Below are positions 37,524 to 45,986 of a stretch of 64,000 nt of DNA, in pieces. The first letter of the stretch is position 1. Every line of letters begins with the position of its first letter. The stretch is taken from contig NZ_CP041244.1 in assembly GCF_006547145.1 (NCBI RefSeq), forward strand, positions 248,001 through 312,000, read 5' to 3'. The DNA comes from Actinomadura sp. WMMA1423. Its GTDB lineage: Bacteria > Actinomycetota > Actinomycetes > Streptosporangiales > Streptosporangiaceae. Below the pieces are notes generated by a model. That model searched no databases. It had not been told where the DNA came from and was given only the letters and a program-made list of their open reading frames with translations. Both the position numbers and the translations under genes were made by a program.

Positions 37524-38585
37524 TCAGGACTTTTGGTCTTTGGGGGATCGGAGTCGTTTGATCAGGGTGATGAGGCGGCGGCTGGAGGTGATGACCGCCG
37601 AGCCGACGGCGCCCACCAGCGGCTCGCGTTCTTCTTCGGCGGTCGGGCCGGGGTCAGGCAGTGCAGGGGCGGGGCAGCGCCCGCGGTATGCCTCCAGCTG
37701 AGCGGCGAACGCCAGGCCGTAGAACAGCGCGATCGAGCTGAGGAACGACCACAGCAACAGCGCCATCAACGCGGTGAGCGGACCATAGGTGCTGCCGAAC
37801 GTGGTGTTCTGACCGGTGTAGACCGCCAGACAGAAGGTGAACAGGGTCCACAGCGCAAGGGTGACCAGCGCGCCGAAGGCCAGCCACGTGTGGCCGGGTT
37901 GCCTGCGGCGGGGAGAGCCCCGGAAGAGCACCGAGGTGGAGGCCAGCGCGAGCAGGAAGCCCAGGGGCCAGCGCACCAGGTCGAAGGAGGAGCGCAGACC
38001 CTCGCCCCAGCCGTAGACCTGGGCGAGGGCGTCCCCGATGGCGTCACCGCCGCCCATGATCGTGAAGCCGGAGACCATCAGCGCACCCGCAGTGACCGCC
38101 AGTACCGCTCCCCTGCCGTACTTGCGGTGAAACGGGCGGTCGCGTTTCATGCCGTAGATCCGGTTCGCGCCGCGCTCGATCTGAGCCATCGTGCTGGTCA
38201 GGGACGCCAGCGCGGTGGCGAGACCCAGCCACAGGGCGAGCGCGTCGCGGCTCTGCCGCTGTTCGCCGAGCACCTCTCGGACGGCATCGCTGTCCCCGCC
38301 GGGGGCCAGCCGGCTCAGCGTCAGCTGGATCACCTGGCCCAGCTGCTCCTGGTGGATGACCGAACTCAGCCCGACCAGGGCGATGGTCCCTGGAACGATC
38401 GACAGGCACATCTGGAACGCCAGCGCCCTGGAGTGGCTCATACCGTCGCCGTACCTGAACCGGATCCATGAATCGCGGGCCAGGTGTCCCACGCCGTACT
38501 CACGCAGGGTGGTCCAGGCATCGCCGACCGAGAGCTCCTCACCGCTCATGGTGCGCGTCTGGGGCACGAGAGTCACCGATGTCAC
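37524..38585 (-). CDS. YihY/BrkB-family inner-membrane protein
   Basis: About 353 residues from a GTG at 38585 (VTSVTLVPQTR); an ATG at 38549 is the alternative. The N-terminal VTLVPQTRTMSGEEL part is retained because I recall it in relatives. Six helices with the YihY motif set: RFRYGDGMSHSRALAFQMCLSIVP, ALALWLGLATALASLTSTMAQIERGANRIYG and TYGPLTALMALLLWSFLSSIALFYG. Family function is unresolved (formerly annotated RNase BN). Intact and core-like within an otherwise decayed region. Confidence 0.87.
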   Translation of the reverse strand: MTSVTLVPQTRTMSGEELSVGDAWTTLREYGVGHLARDSWIRFRYGDGMSHSRALAFQMCLSIVPGTIALVGLSSVIHQEQLGQVIQLTLSRLAPGGDSDAVREVLGEQRQSRDALALWLGLATALASLTSTMAQIERGANRIYGMKRDRPFHRKYGRGAVLAVTAGALMVSGFTIMGGGDAIGDALAQVYGWGEGLRSSFDLVRWPLGFLLALASTSVLFRGSPRRRQPGHTWLAFGALVTLALWTLFTFCLAVYTGQNTTFGSTYGPLTALMALLLWSFLSSIALFYGLAFAAQLEAYRGRCPAPALPDPGPTAEEEREPLVGAVGSAVITSSRRLITLIKRLRSPKDQKS

Positions 38586-38639
38586 GGCGACACCGTACCT
38601 ATTGTGGTGATGTTCCCGACTCGCACGTGCTGCGCGCAC

Positions 38640-38895
38640 CGACAAGCACGGCCACCGGGGCGGCACGCCCGGTTACGCAGGCCCCGGCCCCAACACGCAC
38701 CGGCGACAGACCCTCGACCAGATCGTGCGCGACGCCGCCATCCGCGCCGAGCTCGACAACGCCGCCGCGCACCTTCCACGGACTGCGCGCCAGCGCCGCC
38801 GCCTCGAACGCTGCACCAGCCCGCCCATGGTGTTCCGCCATCGGCGCCGCGGCTCGGCCTGCGCCGGCCACGCGCTCGACGATGTTGGTCTTCAG
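38640..38895 (+). pseudogene. Frameshifted remnant of the tyrosine recombinase 3' half
   Basis: The DNA parallels 35160-35460 of the intact recombinase. 38720-38772 is identical over 53 bp to 35247-35299. Directly after it, two bases of the ACAC present in the intact gene are missing, shifting the frame inside the HGLR box. Later the sequence reads MVFRHRRRG in place of MVFRYWRRG, so the nucleophile Tyr is lost too. Confidence 0.8.
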
Positions 38896-38898
38896 GGC

Positions 38899-39150
38899 AT
38901 GCCGAGCCTCTATCGCCCGGCGGCCTCGCCGTGCGGCACCTGCCCCTACCGCCACGACGTCCAGCCGGGGATCCCGGACGCCGCCGAGTACGACAAGCCG
39001 CCCCGCTACGACCAGCCCACCATCGATCAGCCGACCGGGATGCGGTGCTGCCACCTGACGCTCGCCTGCCGGGGCGTGCGGGCTGCGACGACGGGGACGA
39101 GTTGCTCGCGCTGCGGATCGCGGTCCTGCTGGGGGGCGATGGCGCCGCAG
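38899..39150 (+). pseudogene. Frameshifted DUF6283-family gene
   Basis: MPSLYRPAASPCGTCPYRHD and AAEYDKPPRYDQPTIDQPTG match the DUF6283 pattern (PCxxCPYRxD...EYxKLxxYDxPTxEQP...CH). After CCHLTLACRG the match continues only in another frame (GCDDGDELLALRIAVLLGGD), so a frameshift splits the gene near 39075. The family is small, Cys-rich and of unknown function, often near mobile DNA in actinomycetes. Confidence 0.65.
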
Positions 39151-39154
39151 ACCA

Positions 39155-39660
39155 CCGACCGACGCGGAGGCGGAGGCGGCGGTCGCCGCTGCCCGCGCCG
39201 CCCGCGACGACGCCGAGGCCCGAACCGTCCAAGCCGAGGAGGCCTCGGAGAAGGCCCGCGAACGCGCCCGCTCCGACCGCCTCCGCGCGCAGGAGGCCGA
39301 ACGTGAACGCGACGAGGCGCTCCGGGCCGCGGAGCAGACGCGTGCCGAGCCGCCGTTGCCGGTGCGGCGCAGGCCAGAGCGGAGACCACCGGGGCGCGGG
39401 ATGCCTGCGCGGAGGCCGAACGGCTTCGGGCGGTGGAGGAAACGCGCGCCGAAGCCGCCGCCCAACGCGAACGCGCCGACCACCGCGTCCACGAGGCGAG
39501 CCGGGGCCGCAGCAGGCTTTCAAGGCGCTGGCGGCGGCCCGGTCCGGCAACGCGCGGCGCTGGGAGGCTACGGAACACGCACGCCGTCAGGCCGACGCGG
39601 CTCGCGCCCTCGCCGAGGGACTGCGAGCACGGATGGAGCGCCTTCGCGAGGAGTTCGTCG
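39155..39660 (+). pseudogene. Frameshifted coiled-coil gene
   Basis: Successive segments in different frames read as charged heptad helix: VAAARAARDDAEARTVQAEE, ARERARSDRLRAQEAERERD, ERLRAVEETRAEAAAQRERA and ARRQADAARALAEGLRARME. Together they form a coiled-coil protein like the one at 32350-33585, broken by at least two frameshifts. The order recombinase, DUF6283, coiled coil suggests a decayed three-gene cassette. Confidence 0.6.
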
Positions 39661-39719
39661 GCGCCCGTGTCGGATTGTGCACCGAGCAGTCATGCTCGGC
39701 CGGACTGTCCTGCGGATGC

Positions 39720-39912
39720 GGCGGCACCGCCGAAGGTGACAGGGGCACGTCGGCCACGTCCAGAACGAGGATCTCGCGGCCCGGAGCCCGGCGTGGTAGG
39801 CCAGGTGGCAGAGGGGCCGGTCGCGGGGGCGCGGATCACGGGGCGTTAGGTGTCGCAGGAGCGTGCGGTGGTGCAACGTCCGGGTGCGCTGGGGCGGGCC
39901 CGGTGCTCGCAC
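39720..39912 (-). pseudogene. Third tyrosine-recombinase remnant
   Basis: Minus strand: RDRPLCHLAYHAGLRAA in one frame is continued by REILVLDVADVPLSP in another, together a recombinase box-I region (YHAGLRxxEILxLDVADV). A frameshift separates them near 39780 and both ends are missing. The rest of the gap 39913-40008 holds nothing recognised. Confidence 0.5.
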
Positions 39913-40008
39913 GAGCTGGGGCGGCCGGAGCTGCGCAGGGCGATCCGCCGGGTCCCCGGCGTTGGTCAGAGCGGGCAGATCACCTGTCAGCCGAACCTCG
40001 CGAGGTGA

Positions 40009-40401
40009 TCACTCACGGTAGGCGACGGCGTCGATTTCGATGTCGAACTCTCCGGCCCAACCCGCGACGGGCACGAACACCCGGGTGGGTGCGCTGTCAG
40101 GGAAGTACCGGGCGTAGACCTTGTTGATCACTCCGTAGAATCCGGCGTTCGCGGCATAGATGCGCACGTTCACCACGTCGTCCAGAGTCGCTCCGGCTGC
40201 GGCCAGACAGGCGGTCAACGCGCGCAGGCACGCGTCGGTCTGCGTCGCGATGTCCCCGCGGACCAGTTCCCCGGTCCCGGGGTCATAGGGCGGCAGGCCG
40301 GACACGTAGACCGCCGGGCCGGCGGTGTTGACGAGAGTGAGCGGGACGCCGAGCTGGGCGAAGGCGTCCGAGAGGACGGGAACTGTAATGACGGTGCGCA
40401 T
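40009..40401 (-). CDS. RidA-family reactive-intermediate deaminase
   Basis: 130 residues of the YjgF/YER057c/UK114 family: VNTAGPAVYVSGLPPYDPGTG, then IATQTDACLRALTACLAAAGATLDDVVNVRIY and the conserved Arg in APTRVFVPV. RidA proteins hydrolyse 2-aminoacrylate and related enamines formed by PLP enzymes. It follows, by 9 bases, a broken threonine aldolase gene, which is a PLP enzyme, and so was probably its partner. Confidence 0.88.
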   Translation of the reverse strand: MRTVITVPVLSDAFAQLGVPLTLVNTAGPAVYVSGLPPYDPGTGELVRGDIATQTDACLRALTACLAAAGATLDDVVNVRIYAANAGFYGVINKVYARYFPDSAPTRVFVPVAGWAGEFDIEIDAVAYRE

Positions 40402-40410
40402 AGGGGTGCC

Positions 40411-40776
40411 TCAGTATCCTGCGACGTTCGTCGCGGTCGTGGAGTGGCCCAGGTTGGCCACCCCGTCGCGGACACCCTTCGGGGCATCGTTGATGTCCTG
40501 CTGGGTGAGGTCGAGGTGGAACACGGCGCGCACCCCGGCGGAGTTGGAGGGCGCGCCGTCGAGCCGGAAGCGGACGATTTCGGTCTGGACGCCGGCCGGT
40601 TCGATGACGATGTCTTCGGCGTCCGCCGGCCCGGTCGTCTGGGCCTCGAGTTCCCTGACGGTCGGGTCGTCGTTGTAGACGTCGTTGCCCGCGACCGCGG
40701 TGGCGATGGCTCGGCGCATCGCGGCGGTGGGTCGGGAGCAGGTGGCCGAACGGAGGGCGGTCCGGGCCAGAGGCAT
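40411..40776 (-). pseudogene. Internally deleted low-specificity threonine aldolase
   Basis: 121 codons from MPLARTALRS with a GGGAAG site. The first 45 residues match the aldolase N-terminus (LRSATCSRPTAAMRRAIATA, then NDVYNDDPTVRELEA). After that the sequence jumps to the C-terminal part (VQTEIVRFRLDG, VRAVFHLDLTQQDINDAPKG). About 200 residues are gone, including the PLP lysine, so the product cannot be an aldolase. The frame has stayed open, so a short protein may still be made. Confidence 0.7.
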
Positions 40777-40796
40777 CGTTCGCTTCCCTGGGAGGA

Positions 40797-42113
40797 TCAC
40801 TGTGGAGCCGTGGCGGGAGCGGCGGTCGCGAGCGTGTGTTCGCGGGAGTGCTTGACGATGACGGACAGCACGGCCGCGATGACGCACATCGTGGCGCCGC
40901 CCCACCAGGCGTAGGTGTAGGTGCCGGAGACGTCACGGATGAGGCCCGCGCCCAGGGCGGCCGCGGCCGCGCCGAGCTGGTGGGCGGCGAAGACCCATCC
41001 GAAGACGACGGTGCCGCGCTCGCCGAAGATCTCCCGGCACAACGCAGCGGTCGGTGGGACGGTCGCGACCCAGTCCAGGCCGTAGATCACCACGAACAGC
41101 ACCATGCTCGGGTGCACCGTGTCGGACAGCAGCCAGGGCAGCAGGAGCAGCCCCACGCCACGGAAGACGTAGTAGGCGACCAGGAGTTTGCGGGGGTCGA
41201 ACTTGTCGGTGAGCCATCCCGAGGCGACCGTGCCCGCGATGTCGAAGATCCCCACCACGGCGAGCAGCCCGGCCGCGGTGGTCGTGGCCATGCCGTGGTC
41301 GTGCGCCGAGGGGATGAAGTGGATACCGATGAGGCCGTTCGTGGTCGCCCCGCAGATCGCGAACGCGATCGCCAGGGCCCAGAACGAGCCCTGCCGTGAC
41401 GCGAACGCCAGACCGCCGAAGGCGGCGCGCGCGGCGCCGCCGTTCGTCCGCGGCTGTGTGAGGTAGGTGTGGGGGTCCGCCCCGTAGGGCACAGCACCGC
41501 GGTCCTCCGGGTGGTCGCGCACCACCCACCACACGATGGGAACAGGCGCCAGCGCTGCCGCCGCGATCAGCAGGGAGGCCGGACGCCACCCCACGCCCTC
41601 GGCCAGCGCCGCGACGAGCGGCAGGAAGATGAGCTGCCCGGTCGCCGAGCCCGCGGTCAACAGGCCCATCACCAGGCCGCGGCGCTGGAGGAACCAGCGG
41701 TTGGCGATCGTGGCCGCGAACACCAGCGCCATCGCCCCGGTTCCCAGCCCGATGAGCAGCCCCCAGAAGATGAGCAACTGCCAGGAGGCCGTCATCAGCA
41801 CACTGCCGCCGGCGCCCAGCGCGACCAGGGTCAGGGCCGTGGCCACCACCTGGCGGACGCCGAAGCGGTCCATCAGCGCGGCGGCGAAGGGCGCGGTGAG
41901 TCCGTAGAGGACCAGGTTGATGCTGACCGCGAGCGACATCACGCTCGTGGACCAGCCGAACTCCTCGTGCAGGGGCACCATGAGCGCGCCGGGGGCGGCA
42001 CGGAACCCCGCCGCGCTCAGGAGCGCGAGGAAGGCCACCGCGGCCACCCACCATGCGGGGTGCACACGGGGCCGAGGTCGCACACGCGCAGGGCCAGGGG
42101 GGATCTGTGGCAT
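40797..42113 (-). CDS. MFS transporter (OxlT-like)
   Basis: 438 residues, 12 predicted helices, with loop motifs such as FAAALMDRFGVRQVVA between helices 2 and 3 and GWLTDKFDPRKLL in the second half. It resembles oxalate/formate-type and monocarboxylate MFS carriers. It heads an operon with the aldolase remnant (20-base gap) and ridA. It is divergent from the HxlR regulator, which probably controls it. Confidence 0.86.
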   Translation of the reverse strand: MPQIPPGPARVRPRPRVHPAWWVAAVAFLALLSAAGFRAAPGALMVPLHEEFGWSTSVMSLAVSINLVLYGLTAPFAAALMDRFGVRQVVATALTLVALGAGGSVLMTASWQLLIFWGLLIGLGTGAMALVFAATIANRWFLQRRGLVMGLLTAGSATGQLIFLPLVAALAEGVGWRPASLLIAAAALAPVPIVWWVVRDHPEDRGAVPYGADPHTYLTQPRTNGGAARAAFGGLAFASRQGSFWALAIAFAICGATTNGLIGIHFIPSAHDHGMATTTAAGLLAVVGIFDIAGTVASGWLTDKFDPRKLLVAYYVFRGVGLLLLPWLLSDTVHPSMVLFVVIYGLDWVATVPPTAALCREIFGERGTVVFGWVFAAHQLGAAAAALGAGLIRDVSGTYTYAWWGGATMCVIAAVLSVIVKHSREHTLATAAPATAPQ

Positions 42114-42139
42114 ACGAGATGACTTTCTTGAAGGAAGTT

Positions 42140-42155
42140 AGTATTGAACCATACT
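42140..42155. promoter_or_regulatory. HxlR-type inverted repeat in the MFS/hxlR divergent region
   Basis: AGTAT (42140-42144), 6 bases, ATACT (42151-42155). It lies 27 bases from the MFS start codon and 37 bases from the regulator start, in a locally A+T-rich patch. HxlR-type regulators usually bind such sites. Confidence 0.55.
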
Positions 42156-42191
42156 GGTCGCCCACCCCTGGAGTCACGGAAGGCCTGCCTG

Positions 42192-42686
42192 ATGCCGTTG
42201 CGATCCGACTGGTCCGAGGAGCATTGCCCCATCCGGCGCTCACTTGACGTGCTCGGGGATCCGTGGGTGCTGCTCATCATTCGCGACGTCCTGCACGGAC
42301 GCGGACGCTTTGATGCGCTCCGCGACAACCTGCGCATCTCCGAAGCCGTTCTCAGCCGCCGCCTGCGCTCCATGGTCACCGCGGGCCTGCTGGTGCGCGT
42401 GGACTACCCCGACGGGGCCCGTACCCGGCAGGGGTACGCCGCCACCGAGGCCGCCGCCGAGCTGCTGCCCGTGCTGCAACAGCTCGCGATCTGGGGAGAG
42501 CGTCACACCGTGATGCCGGCGACCGGCGCGCACATGGCGATGGTCCACGTCACGTGCGGCGAGGAGACCACACAGGGCCAGGTGTGCAGCTCATGCGGCC
42601 AGGTACTGGTCCCCGAAGAGATGATCTGGGTCAAACCGTGGAAGAACGCTCGCGACAGGCTGCAACCAGCGGGAACGCTCGCCTGA
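42192..42686 (+). CDS. HxlR-family regulator
   Basis: 164 residues from MPLRSDWSEEHCP. The HxlR core is clear: CPIRRSLDVLGDPWVLLIIRDVLHGRGRFDAL, then ISEAVLSRRLRSMVTAGLL and the wing. The C-terminus adds CGEETTQGQVCSSCGQVL, a CxxC-type segment that could bind zinc or sense redox state. Divergent from the MFS operon. Confidence 0.9.
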   Translation: MPLRSDWSEEHCPIRRSLDVLGDPWVLLIIRDVLHGRGRFDALRDNLRISEAVLSRRLRSMVTAGLLVRVDYPDGARTRQGYAATEAAAELLPVLQQLAIWGERHTVMPATGAHMAMVHVTCGEETTQGQVCSSCGQVLVPEEMIWVKPWKNARDRLQPAGTLA

Positions 42687-42824
42687 AAGCAGGGCCCCTT
42701 CGGAGGGTGGCCAGGACGCCGGGTCGTGCCCTCTGATCGCAACTCTTGCCGGGGCACTCCTTGCGGTCTGTGGTTACCGCCAGCTCCGCGCTCGGCCTCG
42801 TTGCGGACGAGGGACCGCCATGGT

Positions 42825-42863
42825 CCGGGGTGCAGCCGGGCGGGCCGCCCGGCTGCACCCCGG
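42825..42863. terminator. 39-nt perfect hairpin between convergent genes
   Basis: Two 19-base arms are fully complementary around a single central base at 42844; the left arm is CCGGGGTGCAGCCGGGCGG. It lies between hxlR and the convergent DUF1062 gene, whose stop is 6 bases away, and fits a bidirectional terminator without T-runs. Confidence 0.6.
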
Positions 42864-42868
42864 CGGTC

Positions 42869-43423
42869 TCAGGTCATCACGGTGAAGGTGAATCCGGCAG
42901 TGGTCGGACGGCGCAGCGGGATGTCGCACTTGATCCGGCGCCGTACCTCGTTCCGGCTGAGGCCGAGACCCTGCGCGATGAGCCGGTCCGGACGGACCGG
43001 CACCGGATCGTCGAAGACGACCTCCATCTCGACCGGGTACGCCTCGTCGAGCCATGCCGACGGCGTCTCCAGCCGCCAGGCTCCGGTCCAGTCCAGGGTG
43101 AAGCGGTTGCGTCGGGCGATCAGCGGATCCAGCAGCCTGGAGGCCACCAGCCGCGGATCGTTGACCCGGTAGCCGTGGAGCACGGCCGGATCGAAGGACC
43201 TGACGGGGGTTCGCTCGTGCACGGTGAGCTTGCTCGTCCGATCGCAGGACACGCAGCGGACCAGCAGCCACACGTCCAGCAGCCTGCCGTTGGCGTTGAC
43301 ACGGAACCTGCCCTCGCCCGCGGTCGCCGACTCCGAGCGGCAGTCGGCGCACCGCAGCGACAGCAGGGGCAGCCTGGTCCGGCGGACGACCCAGGGCAGC
43401 ACGGTATGAGGTTGTGAAGACAT
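42869..43423 (-). CDS. DUF1062 protein
   Basis: 184 residues. DUF1062 features: a CxxC pair (LRCADCRSES), GRFRVNANGRLLDVWLLVRC followed by a second CxxC (CVSC), RRNRFTLDWTGAWRLE, and a C-terminal segment like an S4-type fold (PDRLIAQGLGLSRNEVRRRI). Two CxxC motifs probably bind zinc. The function is unknown. The gap 43424-43698 shows no gene. Confidence 0.82.
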   Translation of the reverse strand: MSSQPHTVLPWVVRRTRLPLLSLRCADCRSESATAGEGRFRVNANGRLLDVWLLVRCVSCDRTSKLTVHERTPVRSFDPAVLHGYRVNDPRLVASRLLDPLIARRNRFTLDWTGAWRLETPSAWLDEAYPVEMEVVFDDPVPVRPDRLIAQGLGLSRNEVRRRIKCDIPLRRPTTAGFTFTVMT

Positions 43424-43698
43424 GATCTCTCAAGACCTGACACGAGGCCGATTGCGCGCGGCCTCGAACGCTGTACGACCGGGCGCGCACGGGCAGCCCG
43501 GCGGAGCCGACGGGAGCGTCGGCTACGGGTGAGCGGAAGAAGGTGTCAGGTCTGAAGAGCAGGCGGGGTCACGCGGTCTTGTCCTTGTCCTCACTGAGAT
43601 GAGCCGCGGGCAACGTACTCGAACGAGGAAGGACGGCTCAAACGGTTTTCGTCAGGGCCGCCGCAATCGTTCACAACCGGGGGCGGCGCGGCTCTGCC

Positions 43699-44436
43699 TC
43701 AGGCCCGGCCGAGGACGCAGAACTCGTTGCCCTCCGGGTCGGCCAGGACCGTCCAAGGCACATCGCCTTGGCCGAGGTCGACGTCGGTGGCGCCGAGGGC
43801 GCGCAGCCGGGCCACCTCCGCGTCCTTGGCGTCCACGGGGCTGGGCAGCAGGTCGAGATGCACGCGGCTCCACCAGGTTTGCAGGCTCGATGCGCGGCGG
43901 AACTCCAGATACGGCCCGACGCCCTCGGCGCAACGCAGCACCGCGTGATCGTCGGTCACCTCGTGCAGGGTCCAGTCGATCGCCTCACCCCAGAAACGGG
44001 CCTCGGCCCGGGGGTCCTCGCTCTCGACCACCACGGCGGCGATGGGGCCGGTGTCCCGGTGGACCTCCCGCGGCTCGAGGACGCAGAAGACGTTGCCCTC
44101 CGGGTCGGCGAGCACCGTCCACGGGACATCACCCTGCCCCACGTCCGCGGGCGTCGCACCGAGATCCTTCAGGCGCGCCACCAGTTCCGCCCGATGGTCC
44201 GCCGAGGTGGTGGCGAGATCGAGGTGCACGCGGTACTTCACCGTTCCGGGATCCGGGACGGCGACGAGGTCGACGCATACGGCGGTGGGGTCCGGCCAGT
44301 CGAATCCCTCGGGTTCGAGATTGGTCACGCCGGGGCCCTCGCTGGAGATGCTCCAGCCGAGCGCCTCCGCCCAGAACCGGCCGAGCGCGGAGTCGTCCCG
44401 AGCTTTGAAGTTCACCTGAACGAGTCGCAGCGCCAT
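43699..44436 (-). CDS. VOC-family protein with two glyoxalase-like domains
   Basis: 245 residues from MALRLVQVNFKARD. Two modules of about 115 residues are similar to each other: each ends with GQGDVPWTVLADPEGNxFCVL, showing an internal duplication. Each has the segment FWxEAxxW near its start. Such duplicated proteins are common in actinomycetes; ligand and reaction are unknown. Confidence 0.82.
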   Translation of the reverse strand: MALRLVQVNFKARDDSALGRFWAEALGWSISSEGPGVTNLEPEGFDWPDPTAVCVDLVAVPDPGTVKYRVHLDLATTSADHRAELVARLKDLGATPADVGQGDVPWTVLADPEGNVFCVLEPREVHRDTGPIAAVVVESEDPRAEARFWGEAIDWTLHEVTDDHAVLRCAEGVGPYLEFRRASSLQTWWSRVHLDLLPSPVDAKDAEVARLRALGATDVDLGQGDVPWTVLADPEGNEFCVLGRA

Positions 44437-44508
44437 GCCGCCCCACCCTAGGCCCAGCCGGACGAGCGCCATGAACCGGCGAGCGGCGGCTGAGGCTCGA
44501 TCCGCCGC

Positions 44509-45939
44509 TCAGCGGCTGCACGCGTCGAGGGCGCGGGTGAGTGCCTCGACGGCGGCCGGGTAGGCGTGCTGGTTCGGCGTTCCGAAACCGACGATGACGC
44601 CCTGCGGATGATCTCCAGGCGCATGCCAGCGGTCGCCCAGCCGGCCCACGGCCACGTCCCGGGCCGCCGCGGCGCTGAGCACGTCCTGCTCGGTGGGGCC
44701 GCAGGCGGGAAGGCTGAGCAGGACGTGCAGGCCCGCGGCGACTCCGTGGACGGAGAATCCGGCCGGCGGACGCGACCTGGAGTCCAGGCGGTCGAGCAGG
44801 AGGTCGCGGCGGCGCCTGTAGCGCAGCCGGCATGCGCGGACGTGCCGGTCATAGGCGTGGCACGTGATGAAGTCCGCCAAGGTCAGCTGGCCGATGCTCT
44901 CGGTCTGCCGGTCGTCGTGGCGCTTGGCCTCGACCAGCGGTTCGAGGAGGCGGCGGGGCGTGACGATCCAGCCGAGGCGCAGCGCGGGCCCGAGGGTCTT
45001 GGAAACGGTCCCCACATAGGCGACCCGGTCTGGAGCGGTCCCCTGGATGGCGCCGATGGGTTGGCGGTCGTAGCGGAACTCGCCGTCGTAGTCGTTCTCG
45101 ATGACAAGACGGTCGTTGGAGCGCGCCCAGTCGACCAGGGCCCGGCGGCGCCCCGGGGCGAGGGTCCCACCGGTCGGGTACTGGTGGGCGGGGGTCAGCT
45201 CCACGGCGTCCACCGAGGGGAATCCGGGGCCCTCGAGCAGGTCGGTCCGGGCCCCCTGCTCGTCCACCGGTATCGGGACGACGGCCGGGCCGTTGCGGCG
45301 GATCACCTCGCGGTGGAAGGTGACTCCGGGGTCCTCGGCGGCGATGACGGCCGGGGCGGCCTCGCCGAGCACGCGGCTGAGCAGGGCGAGGGCCTGGACG
45401 TATCCGCCGGTGATGACGATCAGATCGGGGGACGCGAGGACGCCGCGGGTCCGTCCGAGGTACTCGGCGAGCGCGGTGCGCAGTTCGATCCGGCCGCGCG
45501 GATCGCCGTAGGCGAAGGCGTCCCCCGCGGCGGCGCCCAGGGCCCGGCGCGCGGACCGCAGCCAGGCCGCGGTCGGGAACGCGGACGCGTCCGGACGGCC
45601 CGGACGCAGATCGTGCCGTGGTCGGAGGGCCGCCTCGCCGGATGATCGGTCCGGGTCATCGGCGGAGCCGTGGGCAAGCCGGGCCACCACGGTGCCCGAC
45701 CCCTGGCGGGCGGCCAGGTAGCCCTCCGCGACGAGCTGGTCATAGGCCGCCTTGACGGTGCCCCGGGACAGGCCCAGTTCGGCGGCGAGCCTGCGGGTGG
45801 CGGGCAGCCGCGCCCCAGGCGCGAGTCGTCGGGTCCGGACGGCCTCCCGGAGGGCCTTCTCCAGGCCGGCCCGGCGCCCGGTCGCGGGGTCGAGCTCCAG
45901 GTGGAGATCGACTCCTGGAATGGGCCAAGATCCTGACAC
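44509..45939 (-). CDS. MocR/PdxR-type regulator
   Basis: 476 residues. GntR helix (GARLPATRRLAAELGLSRGTVKAAYDQL) and a fold-type I aminotransferase-like domain with VIENDYDGEFRYD and the PLP-lysine motif YVGTVSKTLGPALRLG. The start lies 47 bases from the divergent MFS gene at 45987, the likely target. It is the second MocR protein in the window; the two are clearly related. Confidence 0.9.
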   Translation of the reverse strand: MSGSWPIPGVDLHLELDPATGRRAGLEKALREAVRTRRLAPGARLPATRRLAAELGLSRGTVKAAYDQLVAEGYLAARQGSGTVVARLAHGSADDPDRSSGEAALRPRHDLRPGRPDASAFPTAAWLRSARRALGAAAGDAFAYGDPRGRIELRTALAEYLGRTRGVLASPDLIVITGGYVQALALLSRVLGEAAPAVIAAEDPGVTFHREVIRRNGPAVVPIPVDEQGARTDLLEGPGFPSVDAVELTPAHQYPTGGTLAPGRRRALVDWARSNDRLVIENDYDGEFRYDRQPIGAIQGTAPDRVAYVGTVSKTLGPALRLGWIVTPRRLLEPLVEAKRHDDRQTESIGQLTLADFITCHAYDRHVRACRLRYRRRRDLLLDRLDSRSRPPAGFSVHGVAAGLHVLLSLPACGPTEQDVLSAAAARDVAVGRLGDRWHAPGDHPQGVIVGFGTPNQHAYPAAVEALTRALDACSR

Positions 45940-45986
45940 GAGAGCGGATCTTATCGTCGATCCATTTCCCTCGTAGCGTCGCGGTC

